This document shows, piece after piece, positions 10,309 through 18,559 of a DNA stretch of 64,000 bases. Source of the stretch: Apium graveolens (Eukaryota; Streptophyta; Magnoliopsida; Apiales; Apiaceae). The first letter of the stretch is position 1; each line of letters opens with the position of its first letter. The stretch is from contig NW_027419822.1 of the NCBI RefSeq assembly GCF_009905375.1, positions 1 to 64,000 of the forward strand, read 5' to 3'. The notes under the pieces were generated by a model that saw only the letters and a program-made list of their open reading frames with translations, had not been told where the DNA came from and made no database searches. A program made the position numbers and the translations under genes.

Positions 10309-10380
10309 CCTTATACTCGTGATCTGGAAGCGGAACTGCACGTGATAAAAGAAGAGAATGCACGTCTGCAACATGCTTCG
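10309..10380 (+). pseudogene. bZIP leucine-zipper exon, module beta copy 1
   Basis: A 72-bp exon between TTGGCTAG and GTAAGTAAG, exactly 24 codons, reading PYTRDLEAELHVIKEENARL then QHAS. It matches the start of the zipper in plant group A (ABF/FD-like) bZIPs, where an intron falls just before AYTxELE. The basic DNA-binding region that should precede it was not found. The related copies have Ala instead of the first Pro. Probably a relic of a duplicated bZIP gene. Confidence 0.6.
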
Positions 10381-10650
10381 GTAAGTAAGACACTGGCTAC
10401 GACTTTGTTTCTTTAAAACAAATCTGCATGTTTATTATTAGTTATCTTTTTGGCTAGTGCAAACATAAACTAGAAGCAACAAAGAGGATTAGCAGCAGAC
10501 ATGTTGACCATCATTTTATATCTTGCATATTTTCATGTTCAGTAATCATTCATGTGCATTACTTTTACATGAGAAGGTCTAGTAATAAGTTCCTTTAGAT
10601 TAATATTATTGATCTTGTTATAAACTTATTCTTATAATTTTCTTAACAAG

Positions 10651-10925
10651 TGCCCTGGTTTTCAGCAATTGTTTGAGGAAGCTGTTGCAGGCCATCTAAA
10701 TCCATAGCATCTGACCGTGATTTGCTCAGATGAAGCCTCAAAATATTATTACTGTGGATTCTTCTTTAATGTCCATCCAATTATTTAGAGCAGCTGCACC
10801 TGCAACCTACTAGATGGGGTAATGCCCAGAATAGTACATGGGTGCAGAAAGCAAAAGGTGCAGATAATTACTTTAGTCTCTTCATCTTTTTCAAAGACCC
10901 TATTTATAACTTTTTGCATATATAG
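10651..10925 (+). repeat. Direct repeat DR1 flanking the Hsf fragment
   Basis: About 275 bp (TGCCCTGGTTTTCAGCAATT to GCATATATAG), nearly identical to 11541-11811. The 615 bp between the two carry the antisense Hsf-like sequence. The same arrangement is kept in R2a (33743-34016 and 34633-34903) and R2b (42065-42340 and 42955-43225). Confidence 0.85.
10666..10707 (+). pseudogene. Exon-like block EEAVAGHL, module beta
   Basis: Follows an acceptor (GGTTTTCAG) and reads QLFEEAVAGHLNP then a stop. Present in alpha with small changes (near 1460-1492), and repeated at 11556-11600 with the acceptor altered to TCTG. The antisense of this block creates the N-terminus of the minus-strand ORF at 10900-11631. 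Function unknown. Confidence 0.35.
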
Positions 10926-11631
10926 GATAATAGGATGCCTCCGCTGGACCTTTGTTGCACTGTGGAGCAATCAGCTTTTGTTTCTTTGAAGTTCCAGCAG
11001 TCTCCAGTGCTTCTTTCGGCCTGAGCTGCTGCATAAGAATCTCGCTAAATAAGGGGTTCTGAAATGCTTTGGCCATGCTAATGAACATCTGCTGTTGCTT
11101 CTGTTCAGTCCTTCTCAGCCTCTCTTTAACAGATAACAGATAATTATCTGCATTCTCCTGTTCCTTTTGGATATTCAAAATTTCAGTCCTAAGCCTGTCG
11201 GTATCACTCTCTAATTGTTCGAGTTCTGCCTCCTGTTTAAGGCGCTCTCCATCACGTGAATGCTGTGAACTCTTTTCATCCCTTAAGACATGCTGCTCAG
11301 GTTGCTGTAAATTGGTATAAGTAACACCGCCTCTCTTGTAGATGCTTCTCAAAAAAATTGAGTTTTGAATATGGTTCTCCCTGATCATGAGCCAACTCAG
11401 TCCGCATTTGTAGCATTTTCCGACCTTTCTTTTAATCAATTCGTCAAACAATCTCAACAAAATATATACAGCAACAAATATAATCCACCAGAATTGAAAT
11501 ACTACCCAACATATTACTGATGTCATCAGTGCAACCATATTGCCCTGGTTTTCTGCAATTGCTTGAGGAAGCTGTTGTAGGCCATCTAAATCCATAGCAT
11601 CTGACCGTGATTGGCTCAGATGAAGCCTCAA
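10900..11631 (-). CDS. Antisense ORF with Hsf HR-A/B oligomerisation domain, beta copy 1
   Basis: 243 codons. Residues 1-30 are the antisense of the EEAVAGHL block and are probably not real protein. Residues 32-60 (MVALMTSVICWVVFQFWWII and onward) form a strongly hydrophobic, membrane-like stretch. Residues 94-100 (FLRSIYK) recall the end of an Hsf DNA-binding domain. Residues 133-205 match the class A Hsf HR-A/B coiled coil: EAELEQLESDTDRLRTEI, then RLRRTEQKQQQM (171-182) and AKAFQNPLFSEIL. Residues 215-220, SKKQKL, resemble the Hsf nuclear signal. The DNA-binding domain and the activation domain are absent. Most likely a captured or relic exon of an Hsf gene. Whether it is expressed is unknown. 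Confidence 0.6.
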   Translation of the reverse strand: MRLHLSQSRSDAMDLDGLQQLPQAIAENQGNMVALMTSVICWVVFQFWWIIFVAVYILLRLFDELIKRKVGKCYKCGLSWLMIRENHIQNSIFLRSIYKRGGVTYTNLQQPEQHVLRDEKSSQHSRDGERLKQEAELEQLESDTDRLRTEILNIQKEQENADNYLLSVKERLRRTEQKQQQMFISMAKAFQNPLFSEILMQQLRPKEALETAGTSKKQKLIAPQCNKGPAEASYYPIYAKSYK

Positions 11632-11811
11632 AATATTATTACTGTGGATTCTTCTTTAATGTCCATCCAATTATTTTAGAGCAGCTGCAACCTACTAGAT
11701 GCGGTAATGCCCAGAATAGTACATGGGTGCAGAAAGCAAAAGGTGCAGATAATTACTTTAGTCTCTTCATCTTTTTCAAAGACCCTATTTATTATCTTTT
11801 TGCATATATAG
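11541..11811 (+). repeat. Direct repeat DR2 flanking the Hsf fragment
   Basis: Second member of the pair. It keeps the exon-like stretch after TTATTTTAG (about 11681-11740), reading QLQPTRCGNAQNSTWVQKAKG-like, before continuing into unique beta sequence. Confidence 0.85.
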
Positions 11812-12153
11812 TAGATAAATACTTGGTATTCCTTCCGTTCCTCTGCGGTAATTGTTCATATTCCCAATTGAATACTTCTTAGGCGATTGTTCAGATTCCT
11901 GATTGGCATATGATCTTTAGATAATAGTCTTACTTTTCACAACTGTTGAAGGAATTAACTTTAGTGAATAAATGAGGTCACAAATATAATGCCTTGCTAG
12001 CTTGTAATCAGGGTCTTAATTTTAACCATCCAGTCTTCTGTTGTAGACAACAACGAAATATTAAATGTGTACAGGCTCTTTTTAACAATGTTCACTAAAT
12101 TAATGTGCTTCTCTGATTGGTTTGTGTACCTTTTTCGTAACTTCCTGTACCAG

Positions 12154-12206
12154 ATCTAGACGCTACTCTATTCCCTGATGATGGCCGTACAGTATTTTTA
12201 GAATAA
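12154..12206 (+). pseudogene. Exon-like block DLDATLFPDDGRTVFLE, module beta
   Basis: After the acceptor CTGTACCAG it reads LDATLFPDDGRTVFLE then TAA. It is kept in R2a (about 35226-35278) and R2b (about 43569-43621), and alpha keeps a diverged form (near 2163-2213). Retention of the frame in alpha, despite heavy decay elsewhere, suggests it was once coding. Family unknown. Confidence 0.35.
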
Positions 12207-12509
12207 ACTTTCTTGTCGAATATGGACTGATAGTATTTGTTTAATGTAAAAATAAACTAACAGCGCCATAATTTAAATAGGAATTTCCTTCTTCTTGTTA
12301 TACTTGGTATTTGAATAAACACCTTTTAATTCATAGAGTAATTGACAATGTTGGAATTTGAATTTGTAAAACGTAGATGTAAAACGTATAAATTTACAGC
12401 AGACAAAAGTTTTCCATGGTGTGATTTGTTAAAATGATGATTTGAGTCCATAAAGTGCTTCTATTAATTTCAGCTTAATTGTAATTTGGAGTCGATGTCT
12501 ATTATTCAG

Positions 12510-12625
12510 GTCTTAAGCTTACTAGAGATACTGAACGGAAGAATTTGTATGCTGATTTTGATGTGCATACAGTTGAGGAAACTTTTCCCACTAAAACTTC
12601 TCGAGTTGCATCTTGGATGAAGTAA
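12510..12625 (+). pseudogene. Exon-like block GLKLTRDTERK, module beta
   Basis: Follows ATTATTCAG and is open for 38 codons (LKLTRDTERKNLYADFDVHT and onward to RVASWMK), ending at TAA 12623-12625. In R2a (35583-35693) five bases are missing, breaking the frame. In R2b (43926-44041) the acceptor CAG is changed to AAG. I do not recognise the family. Confidence 0.4.
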
Positions 12626-13016
12626 TTCTTATATGCCAATCAAGTATTCCTTTGGCTAAATATTTATGCGAGTTCTTTTTTAAATGCTATAATTTGTCAT
12701 TTTATGCTATAAAATTACTAAATCTATGACGACACTATTAAATTTGGTGTTATGCTTTGACATGTAGTTTTCTGTTTTTCTGATGTTTTTGTGTGTGCTG
12801 ATTTCTTAGAACAGTAAAACAAGTTAAGGAATAGAAATTTTAAGCTTGAAATGCAAGAGAATCTGATAGGATTCAGTTAGAGAGAGAGAGAGACGCTGGT
12901 GGAATAATAACTTCTATTTTCTGAATAATAGTTCAAACATGAACGTAATTAAAATATTGATGATCTTTTTATACTAAACCTCTACTTACAGTAATAGATT
13001 ACACACCCTTGCTATA

Positions 13017-13331
13017 CTACTCTAGCTTTTCTGGTCCTGTAACCACCTCCTCAAAACTATCTTTAAAACAGGAATCCAAGGCCTTCTGTTGCGCCAGTAT
13101 ATTCTTGAACTTTTCTGTAACAGATTTGTATAATTGTGACTTCAGCAATGTGTTATCCGATTGATGCTGCAACCACTTTCTCACTTTCTGCGCAGCCAAA
13201 AACTTAAGGGCCCAGTGGTCCGGCTTAGATGAAGAAGTGATTATCCATGGAGATATGCTGTCCCATTGCCTATGTATATGCATATGAAATGAACAGAAGT
13301 ATATTGAACGGATAAAAGGGGGCAAGGTCAT
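13017..13331 (-). pseudogene. Ty3/gypsy RT-RNase H remnant, beta copy 1
   Basis: A minus-strand fragment whose residues 36-57 read KPDHWALKFLAAQKVRKWLQ. It matches the RNase H part of Ty3/gypsy polyproteins (TDHxALKFLxEQK...QHKW). The downstream part is decayed. No LTRs or other retroelement domains were found nearby. The R2b copy (44440-44690) keeps QHKWI, closer to the usual motif. Confidence 0.6.
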
Positions 13332-13510
13332 CTTTCATTTGGCTATGCTTATAGTATTACTTGTATTGTCATATTGTTTAGTTGCACGCCGCTTCAAACA
13401 TCATCTGGGAAGATAAAGTAAAAATTCATTTGATGAAGTAGTGAGCATGTATGCAGCACCTAATTATAGCATTGCTTGATTATAATTGATTTTTTTTCTT
13501 TTTAACTACA

Positions 13511-13720
13511 GAGTGGTACAAGTACAAGCATATTTTTTGTGGGGAATGCTTCAACGTCGCAATGGAAGGAAATATAGTTGAAGACGTGAATATTGATGAA
13601 ACGTGAATATGGTTGATGCGTGATTCCAAACCACCAAACCAGTCATCTTATAATTCTGCTAGAATTCTTAGAGATTGACCTAAAGGTTATTTCTCTAGTT
13701 AACATTATAGATTGTAATGT
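13511..13720 (+). pseudogene. Beta homologue of the alpha last exon
   Basis: After ACTACAG it keeps the GAGTGGTACAAG and TGTGGGGAATGCTTC phrases of the alpha exon at 2580-2755, but frames are broken by short indels. Copies at about 36480-36680 and 44933-45110. Confidence 0.4.
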
Positions 13721-13739
13721 TTCTTTTTCAAACTTAGAT

Positions 13740-15750
13740 AATAATGTTATTTGTTTCAGTTTAATTATTATAATCGTAAAATAATTTTTAACATGTGTGT
13801 CAGACAATCCCAAAACCCATCCTTCGCCAATTATATCAAAAAAGGGGTCGCCAGATTACGAGTCTATCTAAAATTTAAAGTGTGATACGAAATTACGCAC
13901 TAACCAAATTTTTTCTAAATATTAACTAACATGCAATATCGATAAAAGATAGATATTCTTATCTGTCACTCATTGCATTGAGCTTGACCTGGTTAATTAG
14001 TCTTATTCTATCTTCTGCAATTTGTTAGTGCAAGAAGCTTGACCTAAGTTTGCCAGAGGGAGAACTAGAGGGCACTGGAGGGAGTCTCGTATCTGTCAAA
14101 CTGGTTTAAGTTGGAACAGAAAATTTTAGTGTTAAAATTTGAAAAAAAATATAAATAATGTAATTTGGTTTCTTTCAAAAAAAAATTTAGTCGGTCCCCG
14201 CGTAAATTTTATTTCTGGGTTCCCGTCCTGTTAGTTTTTTAACTCCTATATAAGAAGAATGACATGTAAATTACACGTGGGTGCTCCTGTATGTAATATT
14301 TTATAGTCGATATAATATAATTTAGAGTATTTAAGTAGATAATTAGAAATAAACCCATATTTCGGGCGCCAAAGTTCGAACTCCACAAAATCAACGTTGT
14401 ATTAAAACTATATAATTTAGAAAAATCTCATAACTATTAAATCATGACTGTTACTCATATTTAAAATCCTTTAAACATTTTTGTCAAAAAAATATGACTT
14501 GAAATTTCAAAACATACTTGAAAAATATATGTGAGATAGTCATATGGAACAAATATTGAAGTAGACAATGAGTGGCTTGGCCGCGGGAGTGGGGCACTGA
14601 ATCCAATTTAGACTTTAGGCATCAATATTGGGCTTAAATAGACTGTTGTCTTCAAAAATCTCAAAATAACACCAAATTGTAATATGTTGTTAGACCAGAG
14701 ATTTTGAAGCAAAAACCTGAATTTTATTATAAAATCACAAGCTCTTACCCTGAGTATATCTGAAAAATTAAAGTGAATAACTGTAATGAATTTTTCGAGT
14801 TTTGTAAAACAAATCTCGATTTTATTAAAGAAAAAGTGATAAAAGTAGGGGATGAAGGATAAATATGGAGATAGATAGGTAGAAAAGGGTGAAAAAGAAG
14901 GAGGGCGGATTAGGGTTAGGTGAAATTAGGGCGGCCGACTTCATAGCGAGAGAGAGAAGTTATTTTAAATTAATGGGTTACTATTAACTTCACAATAATT
15001 GTCCACCATAGATCTTTGTCATGGATATTATTAGTTACCAACAACATTTTTTGATTTGCATGCAAATTTCGGAAAGATGTAGTTGAATGAAAACAGATTT
15101 TATTTGGTGTTTTGCTGAAACAACATAGACCATAGAAATGTGTAATTTCAGAGAGAGAAGAGTTTATGGATTAGAATGTGAATTGGTATTTCTGTAATTG
15201 ATTTTAAAACTTTTTAGTTATGACATGCAGCAAATTTACAGAAAAAATGCTCACCCGGCCAGCATGAGTATTTGTAACAGGCTGATCATGTAAACCGCAA
15301 TCTTTTTTGTTATATCTACACTTAACAACTGTATTAAGTAATATCGTATAAAGTTATAACCTTATTTAGGTTATAAATTTTGTCAATCGTAATTTGGGGC
15401 ACGGTCGTAAAGTAATAGTCTCGCTAAGAGTATCATGATAAAAAAAATTAGAAAGTTATCAAGGGCCCAACTAAAATATAAAGTAATAATTTCAGATTAT
15501 ATGTATATTTACGTACTCGGCCTGACCCGATTAAAAACCCGGTTAAAATTTGATTATTCTAATATATTTTTTTATATATTTACATTTATTATGAATATAA
15601 ATAATACTTTATGTTGTAAGAGATATGCCTGGACTTTAACAAGACGAAGACATTTGTCAACCCTAAGTAAGTTATATTGTTATCTTAATTTGTATTTTGT
15701 ACTTGTAACATTTGTACTTCTAACAGGTTATAAGGTTATAAGGTTATCAG
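13740..15750. other. AT-rich spacer between beta and gamma, no gene seen
   Basis: No convincing coding sequence; the open frame at 15435-15806 has no recognisable similarity. The R2 copy (45130-47155) differs by many one-base insertions and deletions rather than substitutions, which is unlike most of the array. A short TTATAAGG tandem lies near 15730-15748. Confidence 0.55.
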
Positions 15751-15875
15751 AATCGAGTATAAGGTGTCAATTTCGAATTTCTATTCACTTATACAATCTT
15801 TTCTGAGTATAATTTATGTTTTTTTATTTAATTTAATTCTTCATTTTTTATTTGAATTTCTGAAATTACTTGCAG

Positions 15876-15919
15876 AAACAATGAAGAAAGTGCTCACCCC
15901 GTCCATGTGTAGTTTCCAG
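15876..15919 (+). pseudogene. Exon-like block E, module gamma
   Basis: Shortened relative of the block at 9810-9864, between TTACTTGCAG and TTTCCAG|GTAATTC. It reads ETMKKVLTPSMCSFQ or NNEESAHPVHV depending on frame. The upstream 120 bp are also shared with beta (ATAAGGTGTCAATTTC and onward). Confidence 0.4.
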
Positions 15920-16753
15920 GTAATTCTTCATTTTATTGCGATTTAATTAATTGAATGCGATCATCATATACATGTACGTTGTTTGTTTTATTGACTGCGA
16001 TCTTACTGTGTTGTTTTGTTGCGCTTGAGTATGTTCATTCGACATGGATTTATTGCTCTAATTATCGTTGTTAGTTGTACTCGAAGAATTTAGTGTTTGA
16101 TTTGATATTGTTCTATTGGTATAACTGCTATTGTTTATTTATACGTATAGTGTGATTTGTAATTAATAGAATGTTATGGGGGAAGCAATTTATGAACATT
16201 TTTACTTTATTTAGTTCAATTGAATATTTATGAGTCGAATCTAGACTTGATTAATTAATGAGTCAAGTAGAATATTTAGACTAGAGCTTGAGAAACCTTA
16301 TTCGAAAAGAGAATATAATTTGGGGACCTCTCTTGAGGTGTCTAGTTAACCATTATATAAGCCATAGGGATCGAGTCCGCTTAGTTTATTAGGATATATT
16401 ACCTTTTTTTTGTAGACTATTCTGGTGGAAACTCATATATTTTTAAGGAGCGAGCGACCCTTATTACTGGTAAATTCTTCATGATCATATTTTCATTTGT
16501 ATGATTATTTGCGATGAGGATTAATGATCGATTGAGCCTAATATGGAAGATGCAAAGTGATACTTAGTGCTTTGTCAAGTGGGTAGTGCTTTGTCAAGTG
16601 GGTGCAGAAAAAATAATTTTGTTTTACTTTCTATCAAGAAGAAATTTCACAAAAATAAGTATGACTGTAAATTTGTTAGATTAAAACCATGTCTTTAAAG
16701 GGCCACGCCAGGTCTGTTTCTAATGTTTGTTTTCATATATTCTGATTGGTTAG

Positions 16754-16825
16754 GCTTATACTCGCTATCTGGAAGCGGAACTGCACGTGTTACTAGAAGA
16801 GAATGCACTCCTGCAACATGCTTTG
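16754..16825 (+). pseudogene. bZIP leucine-zipper exon, module gamma copy 1
   Basis: 72 bp between GGTTAG and GTAAGCAG, reading AYTRYLEAELHVLLEENALL then QHAL. Same family call as the exon at 10309. Heptad leucines are kept, and there are no stops. About 255 bp later an acceptor leads to a tiny exon (17081-17110). The basic region is missing upstream. Confidence 0.62.
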
Positions 16826-17080
16826 GTAAGCAGGACACTGGCTACAACTTTGTTTGTGTAAAACCAATCTGCATGTTTATTATTAGTTCTCTTTTTGACT
16901 AGTGCATACATATACAAGAAGCAACAAAGAGGATAAGCAGCAGGCATGTTGACCACATACTAATCATTTCATATAACAATGCAATGCACACAGACACTGT
17001 AATTTTGCAGACAATGGAATTTTCACGAATCAAGTTCATAATAATTTCTTTCATATTTTTATTTCTTATAATCCCCACAG

Positions 17081-17110
17081 AAAGTGAGGCAACTTGAAAT
17101 TCCTAAATAA
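17081..17110 (+). pseudogene. Possible last exon of the gamma bZIP fragment
   Basis: After CCCCACAG, in phase with the zipper exon, it reads KVRQLEIPK then TAA. The delta copy (from 19544) has lost the stop by a small change. The join to the zipper exon is inferred from splice phase only. Confidence 0.35.
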
Positions 17111-17475
17111 AATTACAATTTGCAGATTAGTACATAGTGATGATTTGCATATGAAAAACATTATTGCTTTTGAAGATTCAGTTATTAGAACAACGGGTAA
17201 TGTGAATTTTACATTGGATATGCTATGGAAACCTATGTAACCTGATGCAAATTGCTCAAAAGTTCTATGATAATAGTAGCTCTAATTATCGTTGTTAGTT
17301 GTGTATAGAGATTTTCCTATAATCCCCATACCTTATACACATGCGTACACTCAAATATAGACACTTTTGGTGAATTATGCCAACCAGTGAACCTTTGACA
17401 ATTAAAATTAGATATTATTAATCGGTTTTTTTATGTTATCATCATGCTAACTTCTGGATGGAAATTATGCTTCAG

Positions 17476-17561
17476 GTTGCATTTTGAGATGCCAAGCATT
17501 ATGGAGGAATGTATTTTGATTGTGTCGAAAGCAGCTGTGGGCACTTACATGTTCTGCTTGG
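17476..17561 (+). pseudogene. PIN auxin efflux carrier, exon fragment 1 (R1)
   Basis: An 86-bp exon between GCTTCAG and GTAAGTTC. It reads LHFEMPSIMEECILIVSKAA then VGTYMFCLG, matching the WHFEMPxIVxxSIxILSxAGLGMAMFSLG segment in the C-terminal membrane domain of PIN proteins. Its splice phase fits the next exon exactly. Exons for the N-terminal half and the hydrophilic loop are not present. Confidence 0.72.
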
Positions 17562-17899
17562 GTAAGTTCAAAGCACTAATTCCCGAGTCCATCGTGTAAC
17601 TTCTTCATAGCTACATACAATTCCACATACACACACATTATCTGGACATTAGGCCAAGTAAAAAAACAGATCAGTGCCTAATAAGGAAAGTGGTTTAGTT
17701 ACCTGATGATAGCAGTTGCAAGTCTGCAAGCCTTCATTAAAAAAATAATTAAGGTTATTTAGGACGGATTTATTACACATTATAATCTAATCTGTGACTC
17801 TTCCTGATTAGATATAATATCTGAATTTCTTGTAGACATCCTTACATATAGCCAGATTCTCTTCATATATATGCTTGCTTACTGCTATGCATATTTCAG

Positions 17900-18060
17900 G
17901 TTTATTCATGGCAATTAATAAAAAGATAGATGAAAATTGGTCGATTGGAGTCCCTATTACCGGCATCCTTTGGAGGTTTATCATGGGACCAATTTGTTGG
18001 GGCCTTGCCTGTCTTTATTTAGGATTAGATGGTGAAGTGTTAAAGGCAACAATAATCCAG
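17900..18060 (+). pseudogene. PIN auxin efflux carrier, exon fragment 2 (R1)
   Basis: A 161-bp exon, open throughout and in phase with the previous one: GLFMAINKKIDENWSIGVPI, then WRFIMGPICWGLACLYLGLD and LKATIIQ. It matches the PIN stretch LFMALQPKIIACG...RFLxGPAVMA...IVQ, with two hydrophobic membrane helices. It is divergent from canonical PINs at several conserved sites, consistent with relaxed constraint or an unusual PIN clade. Confidence 0.75.
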
Positions 18061-18076
18061 GTACTGACTATTTCGT

Positions 18077-18447
18077 AATGATACGTAGAAACTATAAACT
18101 CAGTGTTAACGAATTGATTTTGTTCAATGGCGATCTAACTACATATATTGTGAATGTTATTTCAGGCGACACTTCCTCCAGCATATTTATCTTTCTATTA
18201 TGCTCAAGAATATAGAAATAGATATCGATTGCATTAGCCATGGGTAATTACTGTTTTTGCCACTGAAATGATACGTATAAACTATAAACTCAGTGTTAAC
18301 AAATTGATTTTGTTCAATGGCGATCTAACTACATATATTGTAAATGTTATTTCAGGTGACACTTCCTCCAGCATACTTATCTTTCTAGAATATAGACTAG
18401 ATATCGATTGCATTAGCCATGGGTAATTACTGTTTTTGCCACTGAAA
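18077..18447 (+). repeat. 190-bp tandem duplication containing PIN exon 3 (R1)
   Basis: Two copies (18077-18266 and 18267-18447) of intron, exon 3, donor and following intron. The second exon (18356-18422) has an internal deletion that removes the YYAQ codons. The same duplication is present in R2 (from about 49490 to 49860), so it predates the large duplication. Confidence 0.85.
18166..18243 (+). pseudogene. PIN exon fragment 3 (R1, frameshifted)
   Basis: Follows TTATTTCAG and reads ATLPPAYLSFYYAQEYR, matching PIN AALPQGIVPFVFAKEY. An extra A near 18217 shifts the frame to a stop. The R2 copy (49579-49655) lacks it and stays open to a donor at CATGG|GTAATT. The exon is duplicated just downstream. 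Confidence 0.7.
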
Positions 18448-18559
18448 CTCTTTCCTGTATTTAGAGATCTACAAACTTATACTACTTAAAACCCAAGTAA
18501 TACATTAATATATATATATATATAAAAATATATAAATACAGTCATATAAATATATATAT

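Noticed and set aside
10172..10393. Minus-strand 73-codon ORF over the bZIP exon
   Set aside because: Antisense of the bZIP zipper exon and its intron. The plus-strand reading has the splice sites and the family match.
15435..15806. 123-codon ORF in the beta-gamma spacer
   Set aside because: The R2 copy has a frame-breaking indel, and the sequence resembles no known protein.
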